The notes under the pieces were generated by a model. That model saw only the letters and a program-made list of their open reading frames with translations. It was not told the DNA's origin and made no database searches. From contig NZ_BJEB01000004.1 of assembly GCF_005405445.1 (NCBI RefSeq), positions 1 to 52,477 on the forward strand: 52,477 nt of DNA, read 5' to 3'. Every line of letters begins with the position of its first letter. The stretch's first letter is position 1. The DNA comes from Paucilactobacillus nenjiangensis (GTDB taxonomy: Bacteria; Bacillota; Bacilli; Lactobacillales; Lactobacillaceae). Positions 29,720 to 40,930 of the stretch are shown here, piece after piece. The position numbers and the translations under genes were made by a program.

Positions 29720-29750
29720 AAGGTTTCTGCAAAATTGCAGAAACCTTTTA
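29717..29750. terminator. Bidirectional terminator between yigZ and kimA
   Basis: Perfect 16-base palindrome around AAAAGGTTTCTGCAA with T-rich ends on both strands. It overlaps the yigZ stop and ends 3 bases before the kimA stop. Confidence 0.85.
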
Positions 29751-29753
29751 TTA

Positions 29754-31589
29754 TTACTCTTTTAGATGATAACTATAAGTGGATACAATCACGTTTTCAC
29801 GAGAATTCAATAATCCTCTCAAACGTAAACTAGTTTGATTATGCAGTGCCATTTGCCAAGGATGCTTTGGAACAAATTGCGGTACAAGCACAGTGGTCGA
29901 ATAGTTTCTCGCAGCAGCTCGTTTCGCAATTACATCGACGAATCGCAATGTTGGTGCCGCGATTGAACGATATGAAGAATGAATATCTACAAACCGAACG
30001 TCTGGGAATTCTGCCTTAAATTCATTGGCTGTCTTATGTTCCTTGCCTGGATTCTCATCAAATGAGATATGCATTGCAATCACATAATCACCAATCGAAC
30101 GGGCATAGTTGATTGCACCAGCTGTCACTTTCGTCACATTGCTGACAAGTACAATAACCGTTGCTCCATCAAAGTCTTTAATCTGAACAGTCGATTTAGC
30201 TGCCACTCGTAATTGTTCAGCAACTTTTTTATAATGCTCATGGATTTTATGAAATAGCATCAACAGTAAGACCATGATGATGATGTATGGCCAAACTTTT
30301 TCGAAATGTTGCCAGAATAGGGCAACGACTAGTAGCAATGAAATCAAAGCACCAATCAAGTTAATAAATGATTTACCAAGCCAGAAGCCCTCGCGAGTTC
30401 TGAACCAATGAATAATCATCCCCGATTGCGACAGCGTAAATGGTACGAACACACCAACAGCATATAAAGGAATCAAATCAGTTGTTTTACCATGGAAAAT
30501 TAAAATTAAGATTACGGCACCAACTGCTAAAGAGATAATCCCATTGGAATAACCTAAGCGGTCTCCGCGATCCATAAATGCATGTGGCATAAACTTATCT
30601 TTCGCCAGATTATAGGCCAAAATTGGGAACGCTGAGAAACCAGTATTAGCAGCAACTGCTAGAATTAAGGCAGTTGAAACTTGAAGTAAGTAATAACCAA
30701 CCCCATGCCCACCATAAACGGCTGAACCAATTTGTGAAAGGACAGTTGCATGTTCATTTGGCATGATTCCTAAGTAGAAACTTAAGAAGATTACTCCAGC
30801 GAAGAAGCAAGCCAAAATAAAACTCATAATTGATAAAGTAGCGGCCGCATTTTTAGAACGTGGCGCATTAAAGTTTGGTACCGCATTACTGATGGCTTCA
30901 ACCCCAGTTAAGGAAGAAGAACCAGCAGAGAAAGCACGAATGAGTAAGAAGATTGATACCCCTGGTACAGCAGTCCCAACAGGTGTTGGCGCATGGAATT
31001 CAATGTTCCCAGTCATAATATTGAACAGTCCCCACCCAATGGTGATAAACAAAGCCACCACGAAAAAGTAAACAGGTACCGTCAAAATATTGGCACTTTC
31101 ACTCATCCCACGCAAATTCATCGCCATAATCAGAAAGACAATTACAATCGCAATTGGCACTGAATATGGATAAAGTGCTGGTACAGCTGAAGTGATGGCT
31201 TCAGTTCCAGAAGTTGTCGAAACGGCTACGGTTAACATGTAATCAACCAGTAACGATCCTCCGGCAACCAAACCACCATTTCTGCCCCAGTTAGCACTGG
31301 CAACCATATAGGCACCACCACCTGGATATGCATGAATAATTTGACGATAAGATAACGTAATCGCCAATAACAGAATTAAGACCACGCCGGCAATTGGAAT
31401 AGAATACCACAGAGCGGCCGCAGATAAGCCAACCAAAACAGTTGTAATAGTTTCAGGTCCGTATGCCACTGATGAAAGTGCATCTGAAGACAACAAAGCT
31501 AAAGCTTTGAACTTAGTAAGATGCATCCCGCCTTCATCAAGTGTTTTCAACGGTTTACCAATTATCATGCGCTTTAAATAACGCCACAT
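29754..31589 (-). CDS. kimA: KimA-type potassium importer (APC superfamily, YdaO family)
   Basis: The 611-residue protein closely resembles Bacillus KimA (YdaO): the start IGKPLKTL, then LTKFKALALLSSDALSSVAYG, ITTVL, SYRQIIHAYPGGGAY and GVEAISNAVPNF, and a similar length. It has about 12 membrane segments (residues 25-455) and a cytoplasmic USP-like C-terminal domain. KimA is a high-affinity proton-potassium symporter controlled by c-di-AMP. In Bacillus its gene has a ydaO riboswitch; here the roughly 100-base leader does not show one. Amino-acid transport is a less likely alternative. Confidence 0.85.
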   Translation of the reverse strand: MWRYLKRMIIGKPLKTLDEGGMHLTKFKALALLSSDALSSVAYGPETITTVLVGLSAAALWYSIPIAGVVLILLLAITLSYRQIIHAYPGGGAYMVASANWGRNGGLVAGGSLLVDYMLTVAVSTTSGTEAITSAVPALYPYSVPIAIVIVFLIMAMNLRGMSESANILTVPVYFFVVALFITIGWGLFNIMTGNIEFHAPTPVGTAVPGVSIFLLIRAFSAGSSSLTGVEAISNAVPNFNAPRSKNAAATLSIMSFILACFFAGVIFLSFYLGIMPNEHATVLSQIGSAVYGGHGVGYYLLQVSTALILAVAANTGFSAFPILAYNLAKDKFMPHAFMDRGDRLGYSNGIISLAVGAVILILIFHGKTTDLIPLYAVGVFVPFTLSQSGMIIHWFRTREGFWLGKSFINLIGALISLLLVVALFWQHFEKVWPYIIIMVLLLMLFHKIHEHYKKVAEQLRVAAKSTVQIKDFDGATVIVLVSNVTKVTAGAINYARSIGDYVIAMHISFDENPGKEHKTANEFKAEFPDVRFVDIHSSYRSIAAPTLRFVDVIAKRAAARNYSTTVLVPQFVPKHPWQMALHNQTSLRLRGLLNSRENVIVSTYSYHLKE

Positions 31590-31630
31590 ATTAAATATCT
31601 CCTTGAATTAAAAAATCGAACAATCGCTAT

Positions 31631-31662
31631 TGTACTACTTTCAAAATTCAACTACTAGTACA
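31631..31662. promoter_or_regulatory. Inverted repeat in the kimA upstream region
   Basis: TGTACTA and TAGTACA are perfect inverted repeats separated by 18 bases, 42 bases before the kimA ATG. It could be an operator or a leader hairpin. Confidence 0.4.
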
Positions 31663-31680
31663 TTTCATTATTAAATCCAA

Positions 31681-31686
31681 GTATAC
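31681..31686 (-). promoter_or_regulatory. Possible kimA promoter -10
   Basis: GTATAC (minus TATAC preceded by GGG) gives a TATACT-like -10 around 31680-31685, about 90 bases before the kimA ATG. No convincing -35; it lies next to the groEL terminator. Confidence 0.35.
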
Positions 31687-31698
31687 CCTAAATTGTTG

Positions 31699-31739
31699 AA
31701 AAAACCGAGTAATGCTATAAAAGCAATACTCGGTTTTTT
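31699..31739. terminator. groESL terminator
   Basis: Stem AAAAAACCGAGTATTGC with GCATTACTCGGTTTTTT on the minus strand, one mismatch, with T6 on both sides. It lies 117 bases after the groEL stop; the gap between holds no gene that I can see. Confidence 0.85.
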
Positions 31740-31855
31740 AGTAATCTTATTGGGATTAATAGAGTCAATATATTTACGATTTTAAATACTACTATTTTGG
31801 CCTAAACAAAATGCATTTTCAATCGTGCCCACTTATTATTAACTAATTAATCAAA

Positions 31856-33487
<1,632 letters not shown>

Positions 33488-33543
33488 TCACCTCATAAAA
33501 ATTTTTGAATATATTAGTTTAAATTTTATTGGTCATTTGCAGC

Positions 33544-33828
33544 TTAATCAATCACTGCAACGATATCTTTTTCATGTACGACTAAATATTTTTGGCCTTC
33601 ATACTCAACTTCATTACCTGCATATTTGTCGAACAATACGCGATCATTTTCCTTAACTGAAGGAGCAAGTTTCTCACCGTTTTCAAGAACTCGGCCTTCA
33701 CCGACGGCAATTACCTTACCAACAGTTGGCTTTTCTTGGGCATTAGATGCCAAGACAATCCCACCAATGGTTTTTTCTTCTTCTTGTTCAGCTTGTAAAA
33801 CAACGCGATCTCCTAATGGTTTTAACAC
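33544..33828 (-). CDS. groES: Co-chaperonin GroES
   Basis: The 94-residue co-chaperonin forms the heptameric lid of GroEL. It starts [12 protein letters not shown] and contains the mobile loop [11 protein letters not shown] (residues 17-27). The gene is first in groESL, immediately downstream of a perfect CIRCE operator, so HrcA repression and heat induction are expected. Confidence 0.99.
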   Translation of the reverse strand: MLKPLGDRVVLQAEQEEEKTIGGIVLASNAQEKPTVGKVIAVGEGRVLENGEKLAPSVKENDRVLFDKYAGNEVEYEGQKYLVVHEKDIVAVID

Positions 33829-33852
33829 GTCTATCCCTCCATCATTTTATTT

Positions 33853-33879
33853 TTAGCACTCAAAACCTTTGAGTGCTAA
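33853..33879. promoter_or_regulatory. CIRCE operator (HrcA binding site)
   Basis: TTAGCACTC, nine bases, GAGTGCTAA: a perfect match to the CIRCE consensus, between the promoter and groES start. hrcA itself is not in the window. Confidence 0.97.
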
Positions 33880-33890
33880 TCACAAAATCT

Positions 33891-33918
33891 ACTATATCAT
33901 TTTCAGATTAAATTGCAA
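33891..33918 (-). promoter_or_regulatory. groESL promoter
   Basis: The minus strand has TTGCAA (33913-33918), 16 bases, then TATAGT (33891-33896) preceded by TGA, an extended -10. CIRCE starts directly downstream. Confidence 0.8.
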
Positions 33919-33936
33919 GAATTAACCACATTTATC

Positions 33937-33965
33937 AAAAAAAGCCAACCCACGATTGGGCTGAC
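33937..33965 (-). terminator. rex terminator
   Basis: Nine-pair stem (GTCAGCCCA with TGGGTTGGC, two G-U pairs), ATCG loop and T7 on the minus strand, just after the rex stop. Confidence 0.85.
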
Positions 33966-33969
33966 TTAA

Positions 33970-34617
33970 TTATGCTTGTTCGTCATTAGCATTGTAATGA
34001 TCAATAAAATAAATTAATGTTTGCAATTCATTGGTTAAATCAACGTTTTGTACTCTGACATCTTTTGGCACTGCTAATCTGAGCGGTGTAAAGTTCAAGA
34101 TACCACGTACGCCAACTTTAACAATTTGATCTGTTACTGCTTGAGCAGTTTCAGATGGCACTGATAAGATAACGACGTCAATTTGTTGGTCCCGTAATTG
34201 TTGATCCAGGTCATCAACAGAGTAGATTGGTACCCCGCTTTGAACTGTGTTAATGATTGAATCGTTCACGTCAAAGGCTGCACTAATCCGAACATTACTG
34301 TTCTTGTGAAAATTGAAATTCAAAAGTGCATGTCCTAAATTACCAACACCAATTAAAGCTGCGTTCGTTAACTTATCTTGATTTAGAATTTCTTTAAAGA
34401 AATTCAATAAATCCTCAACGTCATATCCGTATCCACGCTTCCCCAACTCACCAAAATAGGAAAAATCTCTCCTAATAGTTGCAGAATCAACTTGAACCGC
34501 TTGTGATAATTCTGTCGATGATACACGATGTTTATTAGCATCTAATAATATATTTAAATAGCGATAATAAATGGGTAATCGTTTGGCTGTGGCGCGAGGA
34601 ATCTTCTTACTTGTCAT
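33970..34617 (-). CDS. rex: Redox-sensing transcriptional repressor Rex
   Basis: The 215-residue repressor senses the NADH/NAD+ ratio. It has an N-terminal winged helix (residues 8-80, with [34 protein letters not shown]) and a Rossmann domain ([10 protein letters not shown] near residue 90). Rex controls fermentation and redox genes. Its own promoter overlaps a Rex-like site (34677-34694), suggesting autoregulation. It is divergent from the ABC-F gene, sharing a 160-base control region. Confidence 0.97.
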   Translation of the reverse strand: MTSKKIPRATAKRLPIYYRYLNILLDANKHRVSSTELSQAVQVDSATIRRDFSYFGELGKRGYGYDVEDLLNFFKEILNQDKLTNAALIGVGNLGHALLNFNFHKNSNVRISAAFDVNDSIINTVQSGVPIYSVDDLDQQLRDQQIDVVILSVPSETAQAVTDQIVKVGVRGILNFTPLRLAVPKDVRVQNVDLTNELQTLIYFIDHYNANDEQA

Positions 34618-34655
34618 AACTCATCCTCCTGCTTGTGAAATTTACTTCACCGTCA

Positions 34656-34683
34656 ATTGTAGCATATGTAACTAGATTGTGAA
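34656..34683 (-). promoter_or_regulatory. rex promoter
   Basis: The minus strand has TTCACA (34678-34683), 16 bases, then TACAAT (34656-34661) preceded by TGC, an extended -10. The -35 lies inside the Rex-like site. Confidence 0.7.
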
Positions 34684-34694
34684 ACTTCTTTCAA
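34677..34694. promoter_or_regulatory. Probable Rex operator
   Basis: TTGTGAAACTTCTTTCAA compared with the Rex consensus TTGTGA-N6-TCACAA: one half site perfect, the other four of six. A weaker TTGTGAA...TTCAC site with wider spacing lies at 34633-34650. Confidence 0.55.
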
Positions 34695-34742
34695 ATAAAA
34701 CGCTATCATTTTTTTGTTTTGATACGGTTTACTGCTTAATTA

Positions 34743-34751
34743 TGCTACAAT
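34743..34751 (+). promoter_or_regulatory. ABC-F gene extended -10
   Basis: TGCTACAAT, an extended -10, about 28 bases before the ABC-F ATG. The same nine bases form the divergent rex -10. The -35 is poor. Confidence 0.6.
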
Positions 34752-34778
34752 TTTAGTATTATATTTCGAGGTAAACAC

Positions 34779-36686
34779 ATGATAATTTTACAAACACAAA
34801 ACGTTGCTCGCAGATTTGGCAGCGAATATCTTTTTAAAAATGTTAATTTGCAAGTTCAGGATCGTTCACGAGTGGCATTAGTCGGTCGCAATGGTGCTGG
34901 TAAAACCACACTCTTAAAAATGCTTGCACAAATCACTCAACCTGACGAAGGCGAAATTAGTACCAAAAAAGATACCACCATCGGCTATCTAGCTCAAGAT
35001 CAAGGCTTGGACAGTAGTTTAACCATCTGGAATGAATTAGACACCGTTTACGCAGATTTGCATGAACAGGAAAATAAAATCCATGTCCTAGAAAATAAAA
35101 TTGCCACTCTTGATTCATCAACAGACGAATATGCTGACGTCTTACGTCAATATGATTTATTACAGTCCAATTATGCCAGTAACGGCGGTTTTGAAATTGA
35201 AAGCCAAATGCGCGGTGTGTTAAACGGATTTGGCTTTGCAGACGAATATCAAACTGTTGTCAGCAGTCTTTCCGGTGGACAAAAGACAAAATTGGCACTA
35301 GCTAAGTTACTTTTGCAAAAGCCTGATTTACTCATTTTAGATGAACCAACTAACCATTTAGATATGACCATTTTGGGTTGGTTAGAAGACTTTTTGAAAA
35401 ATTACAGCGGTGCCCTATTAATCGTGTCTCATGACCGATACTTTTTGGATCGGGTCGTAAATGAAGTTTATGATATGAGCCAAGGAACATTGAAACACTA
35501 TACCGGGAACTATTCACAATTTATGGACCTAAAGGCCGAAGATTTAAAGACTGAGATGAAACATTACGAACATCAGCAAGCTGAAATCAATAAGCTTGAA
35601 GACTTCGTTAATCGAAATATCGTTCGTGCTTCAACGACTAAACGGGCCCAGGCCAGACGAAAACAACTGGACAAGATGAAAGTCATGGATCGACCAACCA
35701 CAGATGATCAATCCATTCACTTTACCTTCAAACAAGATTCGCCCAGCGGTAATATCGTCCTGAGAGCAGATGAACTTGCTATCGGTTATGATGACAAAAA
35801 AATCGCCGGCCCAATCAATTTTGAGCTGGTAAAACCCAATCGACTTGGTGTTATCGGGCCAAACGGGATTGGTAAATCAACGATGATTCGCACGATTTTA
35901 TCAATGATTCCCAAAATTAGTGGTGACGTTAAACTTGGTGCGAACGTGAAAGTTGGTTACTACGACCAGGAACAACAAGTCTTGCATCCCAACAAAACCG
36001 TTTTGCAAGAAATTTGGGATGATTATCCAACCGTCGATGAACGTGAAATCAGAACCCTGTTAGGTAGTTTCTTATTCATCGGTGATGACGTCTTTAAAAC
36101 TGTCAGTTCACTCAGTGGTGGCGAAAAAGCCCGTCTGCAACTGACAAAATTGTCATTTGAACATTCTAACTTTCTAGTGTTAGATGAACCGACGAACCAT
36201 TTGGATATTGATAGTCGTGAAGTTCTGGAACACGCAATTAATGAATTTGATGGAACGGTTCTCTTCATTTCTCATGACCGTTATTTTATTAACCAAGTTG
36301 CCACTCAAATTCTAGCGGTGAGTGAAAATAACTCTGCCGTCTACGAAGGTGATTATGACGACTATCTGCTTGAATTAGAGAAGCATGCCGTCACAGAGAC
36401 CGCCAGTTCCACGGAAAAAGGACCTACCACCAATTACCAACAAAACAAAGAACAACAACGTGAACGGCGAAAAGTTGAGCGCCGCGTTGAACAATTTGAA
36501 ACTGAAATGAATCAATTAGAGGACAAAAAAACAGCCATTGAAACACAAATGGCTGATCCTGATAATGCATCCGATGGAACGAAATTAGGTGATTTACAAT
36601 TAGAACTCAACGACTTAGCTGAAAAACTCGAGATTGTTGAAGCCAACTGGACACAAGCCGCTGAAGAATTAGAACAATTTGATTAA
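34779..36686 (+). CDS. ABC-F family ATPase (YdiF-like)
   Basis: The 635-residue soluble protein has two ABC domains (Walker [10 protein letters not shown] near residue 37, signatures [10 protein letters not shown] and [10 protein letters not shown], Walker [10 protein letters not shown] near 365), joined by a charged linker. A C-terminal coiled coil (about 550-635) follows. There are no membrane segments. ABC-F proteins act on the ribosome in translation or antibiotic protection; this resembles housekeeping YdiF/Uup-like members more than resistance types, but the function is not proven. Its stop overlaps the convergent tsaD stop by four bases. Confidence 0.92.
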   Translation: MIILQTQNVARRFGSEYLFKNVNLQVQDRSRVALVGRNGAGKTTLLKMLAQITQPDEGEISTKKDTTIGYLAQDQGLDSSLTIWNELDTVYADLHEQENKIHVLENKIATLDSSTDEYADVLRQYDLLQSNYASNGGFEIESQMRGVLNGFGFADEYQTVVSSLSGGQKTKLALAKLLLQKPDLLILDEPTNHLDMTILGWLEDFLKNYSGALLIVSHDRYFLDRVVNEVYDMSQGTLKHYTGNYSQFMDLKAEDLKTEMKHYEHQQAEINKLEDFVNRNIVRASTTKRAQARRKQLDKMKVMDRPTTDDQSIHFTFKQDSPSGNIVLRADELAIGYDDKKIAGPINFELVKPNRLGVIGPNGIGKSTMIRTILSMIPKISGDVKLGANVKVGYYDQEQQVLHPNKTVLQEIWDDYPTVDEREIRTLLGSFLFIGDDVFKTVSSLSGGEKARLQLTKLSFEHSNFLVLDEPTNHLDIDSREVLEHAINEFDGTVLFISHDRYFINQVATQILAVSENNSAVYEGDYDDYLLELEKHAVTETASSTEKGPTTNYQQNKEQQRERRKVERRVEQFETEMNQLEDKKTAIETQMADPDNASDGTKLGDLQLELNDLAEKLEIVEANWTQAAEELEQFD

Positions 36687-37696
36687 AATGATAAACCAGG
36701 AACCGCATTTAAACTCATGTCGGTTCTTTTTTTGTGGTCAAATGCCACTTGACCTGCTGCACCAATCATTGCGGCATTGTCTCCGCACAGCTTTAAGGGT
36801 GCCATTAACAATTGAACGTTGGGAAATTTAGTTTGTAAATCACGTTCAATTCGACTCCGCAATCCTTTATTAGCAGCTACTCCACCTGCAACGACAAATT
36901 GTTTGACTGGATGATCTAACAAAGCTCGTTCAACTTTGCTTGCCAAAACGTCCACAACACTTTGTTGAAAGCTAGCAGCTAAATCACGACTGTTTAACTC
37001 TTCATCCCGTTGTTCGGCATTATGCACTGTGTTGATGAAGGCACTTTTTAACCCACTAAAACTGAAATCATAATTATCTTCTTTAATCATTGCCCGAGGA
37101 AAATCAAATGTGTCACTACCTTCGTGCGCCCATTCATCAATCGTTTTTCCCGCTGGATAATTAACTCCTAAGACACGGCCAATTTTGTCATATGCTTCAC
37201 CGGCAGCGTCATCTCGTGTCTCACCCAGAATTTCAAAATCATATTCAGATTTAATATACACGATTTCGGTATGACCGCCAGACACCAGCAGCGCCATTTG
37301 TGGATACTGAAATTGATCGACAAATCTAGCAGCATAAATATGGCCGGCCATATGGTTGACCGGTACTAATGGCAAATTATGTGCAAATGCAACGGCTTTA
37401 GCGGCCGTTACACCGATTAATAATGAACCAACTAGCCCAGGGCCATAAGTTACCGCCACAGCGCTTAAATCATCATAATCCACGTCGGCAACTTCCAGTG
37501 CTTCAGTCAGACAATGGGTGATTTGTTCAATGTGATGACGACTGGCAACTTCAGGAACCACGCCACCAAAACGTTGATGGCTATCAATTTGAGTCGCTAC
37601 AATATTTGATAATATTTTTTCACCGTTTTCCACGACTGCGATACTAGTTTCATCACAACTAGTCTCAAACGCGAGGATTAATTTTCGTTTATCCAT
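36683..37696 (-). CDS. tsaD: tRNA N6-adenosine threonylcarbamoyltransferase TsaD
   Basis: The 337-residue catalytic subunit transfers threonylcarbamoyl to A37 of ANN-decoding tRNAs with TsaB and TsaE. It has the ASKHA-fold motifs [10 protein letters not shown] (residues 9-18), the metal ligands in [10 protein letters not shown] (near 110) and VSGGHTEIV. It is the last gene of tsaB-rimI-tsaD. Its final 17 or so codons lie across an ABC-F terminator on the opposite strand. Confidence 0.98.
   Translation of the reverse strand: MDKRKLILAFETSCDETSIAVVENGEKILSNIVATQIDSHQRFGGVVPEVASRHHIEQITHCLTEALEVADVDYDDLSAVAVTYGPGLVGSLLIGVTAAKAVAFAHNLPLVPVNHMAGHIYAARFVDQFQYPQMALLVSGGHTEIVYIKSEYDFEILGETRDDAAGEAYDKIGRVLGVNYPAGKTIDEWAHEGSDTFDFPRAMIKEDNYDFSFSGLKSAFINTVHNAEQRDEELNSRDLAASFQQSVVDVLASKVERALLDHPVKQFVVAGGVAANKGLRSRIERDLQTKFPNVQLLMAPLKLCGDNAAMIGAAGQVAFDHKKRTDMSLNAVPGLSF
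36699..36733 (+). terminator. ABC-F terminator, inside the tsaD coding region
   Basis: Stem GAACCG (36700-36705) with CGGTTC (36721-36726) and a run of seven T, on the plus strand. It lies entirely inside the antisense of the tsaD C-terminal codons. Confidence 0.75.
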
Positions 37697-37698
37697 CT

Positions 37699-38277
37699 TT
37701 ATTTTCCCTTCAAATAACTCAAATCAAGTTCCATATCTAGTGCATCTTCATGATCACCAAAATAGTAGCCGGCTTTTTTACCAGTCACAATGAACCCAAT
37801 CTTTTTATATAACCGTTGTGCAGCCACATTACTACGACGAACTTCTAACGTCATCTTCTCCATATTAATCAAAGAAGCTTTACGAATTAGTTTGTGAATC
37901 AGGTAGCCGCCAATTCCCTTGCTTTGATATTCAGGACTAATCGCAATATTAGTGATATGTGCTTCATTGGTTTGTCGATTAAAAGAACAACCAGCAAAGC
38001 CCAATAATTTATCGTTTTTGCGCACGACTAAATATAACCGATCACGGCGACGACGGATTTCCTGAAGAAATGCTGATTCATTCCAGGGGGTCGCTCCATA
38101 TATTTTTCTTTCAACTTCCAAGATTTCTGGCACATCCGTGACTTGGGCGCGCGCAACAAAATAATCGCAATCATTAATATTAATAATTGCGTTCTTTAAC
38201 TCAATTGTTTGTGCAATCTCTTCACGTCTTTGTTTTTGACGTGTTAGATTCACCCATTTTTTAAACTTCGCGAACAT
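37699..38277 (-). CDS. rimI: Ribosomal protein S18 alanine N-acetyltransferase RimI
   Basis: The 192-residue GNAT enzyme has the acetyl-CoA loop [17 protein letters not shown] (about residues 113-129) and the C-terminal [13 protein letters not shown]. It has about 44 residues ahead of the GNAT core, beginning [20 protein letters not shown], which is basic. The start overlaps tsaB by 17 bases and its Shine-Dalgarno is distant, so coupling to tsaB is likely. The substrate is inferred from synteny with tsaB and tsaD. Confidence 0.9.
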   Translation of the reverse strand: MFAKFKKWVNLTRQKQRREEIAQTIELKNAIININDCDYFVARAQVTDVPEILEVERKIYGATPWNESAFLQEIRRRRDRLYLVVRKNDKLLGFAGCSFNRQTNEAHITNIAISPEYQSKGIGGYLIHKLIRKASLINMEKMTLEVRRSNVAAQRLYKKIGFIVTGKKAGYYFGDHEDALDMELDLSYLKGK

Positions 38278-38986
38278 ATGATTTCTTTGATTCTCCTGGA
38301 TGAGATTTTTGCCAATTCATTTCGGCTTCCGTAATTCTCAAATAATTTGGGACGAAGCCATCGATGTCTTCTACTGACTGTCTATCCGTTCCAATTAAGG
38401 CTAATTGAAAAGCTGATGGAAATTGTGATTGTGCATTGCCAAAGGTTACCAAATTAGTATTATTCATAAATTGGTCTTTAAATTCCGGTATGATTTCACC
38501 AACTACCATGACAGGCTGTTGATTAGCATTAATTTGGCTAATTAAATCTGCCAATTCATAATGAGCTTCTGGGATAAATGTCTGCAATTGATTATTTTTA
38601 AGTTGATATCCACCGGCAAAGGCAGTATTTCTACGTGCATTAAAAATGCTAACGACTGGTAAACCTGTTAACTCAATTGGTGCCTTTGCTAATACTTCTA
38701 AACTCGAAACACCAACTAATTCAATGTTCAAAGTACTAGCTAATGTTTTGGCCGTGGTGACTGCAATCCGCACACCTGTATATGAGCCTGGTCCTTGCGC
38801 CACTACAATTCGATTTAATTGTTGTGGCGTCCAGCTAGCCATTTGCATTAATTGTTCAATGACCGGCATCAGAAATACGCTATGATTTTTAGTGATATTT
38901 AGGGTTGTTTCAGCAACTAACTGCTTATCCTCAACCAAGGCAATGGCCATAGGTGCGTTAGATGTATCTATTGACAGAATCTTCAT
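38261..38986 (-). CDS. tsaB: TsaB, t6A synthesis subunit
   Basis: The 241-residue protein is an ASKHA-fold paralogue of TsaD that lacks catalytic residues and scaffolds the TsaBDE complex. It has the N-terminal SIDTSNAPMAIAL and VVAQGPGSYTGVRI (near 60). It is the first gene of the tsaB-rimI-tsaD operon, with an extended -10 at 39016-39024 upstream. Confidence 0.96.
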   Translation of the reverse strand: MKILSIDTSNAPMAIALVEDKQLVAETTLNITKNHSVFLMPVIEQLMQMASWTPQQLNRIVVAQGPGSYTGVRIAVTTAKTLASTLNIELVGVSSLEVLAKAPIELTGLPVVSIFNARRNTAFAGGYQLKNNQLQTFIPEAHYELADLISQINANQQPVMVVGEIIPEFKDQFMNNTNLVTFGNAQSQFPSAFQLALIGTDRQSVEDIDGFVPNYLRITEAEMNWQKSHPGESKKSYVREV

Positions 38987-39015
38987 TAGTACGTCCTTTC
39001 AAGTAAACATCAACT

Positions 39016-39024
39016 ATCTTACCA
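39016..39024 (-). promoter_or_regulatory. tsaB-rimI-tsaD promoter -10
   Basis: The minus strand reads TGGTAAGAT, an extended -10. A TTGCAA lies 15 bases upstream, a short spacer. Confidence 0.5.
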
Positions 39025-39057
39025 CAACCATTAACATTGCAATAGTAACTTGATATC

Positions 39058-39102
39058 AAAAAAGAGTAAAGTTATCGAACTTTTTGTCCGGTAGCTTTAC
39101 TC
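39058..39102 (-). terminator. galE terminator
   Basis: Stem GAGTAAAG with CTTTACTC, an inner partial stem, and T6 on the minus strand, shortly after the galE stop. Confidence 0.8.
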
Positions 39103-39112
39103 AAATAATTAA

Positions 39113-40105
39113 TTATCTATCTTCATATCCATTTGGATGTGTTTCGTGCCACTTCCATGCGGTTTTGATGATTTCGTGGACGTCGTCAAATCTTGGCTTC
39201 CAGCCTAAAATTTCACGAGCATCTTTACTTTCAGCGACCAATGTATCTGGATCTCCACCACGACGAGGTGCATCGACAGTTGGAATTGGCTTACCCGTTA
39301 CATCACGAGCGGCTTCCACCATTTGACGGTTCGAAAAGCCGGTTGAAGAACCGAGGTTAAATGCACGACTGTCATGGCCTTCACTTAGATACTTCAAAGC
39401 TAGGATATGAGCATCAGCTAAATCCATCACGTGGACATAATCACGGACATTGGTGCCATCTGGAGTGTCGTAATCAGTGCCAAAAATTTTAAGTTCGTCA
39501 CGTTTACCTTGTGCGACTTGCAAAATAATTGGTACTAAATGACTTTCAGGTCCGTGATCTTCACCAATACTACCATCTTCTTTAGCTCCAGCCACATTGA
39601 AGTAACGCAATGGAACAAATTTAACACCGTAGGCAACATCTGCCCAGTGCATCATTGTTTCCATCATCAACTTACTTTCGCCGTAAGGATTGATTGGCTT
39701 TTGGGTATCTGTTTCTTTTATAGGAACAGAATCAGGAACACCATAGGTTGCAGCAGTTGACGAGAAGACAATCTTTTTCACGTCATAATCAACCATTGTT
39801 TCCAATAAGGTAATCATGCCACCTGTATTATTATCAAAATACTTCAAAGGCTTTTTCATAGATTCTGGAACAACTGAAAAAGCAGCAAAATGTACGACTG
39901 CGTCAATATCTTCAGTATCAAAGACATGATTTAGAAAATCTCGATCTCGCACATCTCCTTGATAAAATTTGGCTTTGGCATCAATAGCTTTTTTATGACC
40001 TGTTGATAAATTATCAACAACTACGACACTTTCACCTTTTTCGATTAATCTGGCCACCATATGTGAACCGATGTAACCTGCACCACCAGCAACTAAAATT
40101 GACAT
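39113..40105 (-). CDS. galE: UDP-glucose 4-epimerase
   Basis: The 330-residue short-chain dehydrogenase-type enzyme interconverts UDP-glucose and UDP-galactose. It has the NAD-binding GGAGYIGSH at residues 7-15, the catalytic YGESK (near residue 145) and SSTAATYG. I chose the ATG at 40105: AGGAGG lies 9 bases upstream, while an in-frame TTG at 40114 touches it. It is separate from other gal genes, suggesting use in polysaccharide precursor supply with GalU and PgcA. Confidence 0.96.
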   Translation of the reverse strand: MSILVAGGAGYIGSHMVARLIEKGESVVVVDNLSTGHKKAIDAKAKFYQGDVRDRDFLNHVFDTEDIDAVVHFAAFSVVPESMKKPLKYFDNNTGGMITLLETMVDYDVKKIVFSSTAATYGVPDSVPIKETDTQKPINPYGESKLMMETMMHWADVAYGVKFVPLRYFNVAGAKEDGSIGEDHGPESHLVPIILQVAQGKRDELKIFGTDYDTPDGTNVRDYVHVMDLADAHILALKYLSEGHDSRAFNLGSSTGFSNRQMVEAARDVTGKPIPTVDAPRRGGDPDTLVAESKDAREILGWKPRFDDVHEIIKTAWKWHETHPNGYEDR

Positions 40106-40160
40106 TCCGCCCAACCTCCTGAGAAATATTGTTCCTTTTTAGTTTACCACAAGAATGCGC

Positions 40161-40910
40161 TTACGCGCGTTTTTCCCACCAACAATTTGCTTCGGCATTT
40201 AATTCGCCTTTAGTACCAATTTTGTGTTTCGTCAACAGTGCTTGGTCATCTATGGATACCTCACTGCTAACCACATCTTTGCCATAGCGAACTTCTAAAT
40301 CATATTTAATCAACATCTTTTTCAGCTGATGAGACTTTAGAAAGTCTTCCCCGAGCACGTCTAGCATCCAGTCAAAATAATGGGCATTGTTGACGTGCTG
40401 ATTAGAGTCAATATCAAAATAGCGAACATGGTAGTCTTGTTGCAAAATTGAATCATCTTCAGTAAAGCCCTCTAATTTTCCCACTCGTGGAATACGTTTT
40501 ACCTCTTCAGAATGAAACGGTTTGATAATTTCGGCTGGTATTTGCACAATTTTTCTCGTAGTCAAATCCATATAAACAAACATACTTGAGATATGGGCAT
40601 ATTCCTGCCCATTTTGGTCACGAATCCAAAATTCTCGAAAGGCAAAGTAGCGGTTATACGAAGTAGCTCGAGTACTCAAAACAATAGTTTCGTCTACTTT
40701 TGGTAATTTACTAATTTCAATATTATAACTGGTAATCACCCAACCACCGCCAAATTGAGCGACAACGTCAGGTCCTACCCCAATTGCTTGTGATTGTTCT
40801 TCAGATACCAGGATGGCGAGATTAATCAGCATTCCAACTGTTACTTCGCCTTGTGGATCACATTCATAATAGGTCACAGTATGATTCATTTTAAATTCAT
40901 TGTCTGCCAA
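40161..40910 (-). CDS. Acyl-ACP thioesterase
   Basis: The 249-residue protein is a double hot-dog fold acyl-ACP thioesterase (PF01643 type). N-terminal TYYECDPQGEVTVG and C-terminal DIDSNQHVNNAHYFDWMLD are the conserved segments; the latter holds the catalytic Asn and His. It releases fatty acids from acyl carrier protein. The start is a TTG with GGAG 11 bases ahead; the next ATG (seven codons later) has no site. It lies 20 bases after rsmI and probably shares its transcript. Confidence 0.9.
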   Translation of the reverse strand: MADNEFKMNHTVTYYECDPQGEVTVGMLINLAILVSEEQSQAIGVGPDVVAQFGGGWVITSYNIEISKLPKVDETIVLSTRATSYNRYFAFREFWIRDQNGQEYAHISSMFVYMDLTTRKIVQIPAEIIKPFHSEEVKRIPRVGKLEGFTEDDSILQQDYHVRYFDIDSNQHVNNAHYFDWMLDVLGEDFLKSHQLKKMLIKYDLEVRYGKDVVSSEVSIDDQALLTKHKIGTKGELNAEANCWWEKRA

Positions 40911-40930
40911 TTTTTCTCACTCTCCATTTA

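Noticed and set aside
29754..31589. Annotation as a general amino-acid permease
   Set aside because: The sequence is close to KimA over the whole length, including the C-terminal cytoplasmic domain, so potassium import is the better call.
31740..31855. Small gene or sRNA between groEL and its terminator
   Set aside because: TTGACT is present but no -10 at suitable spacing, no start with ribosome-binding site and no stable fold were seen.
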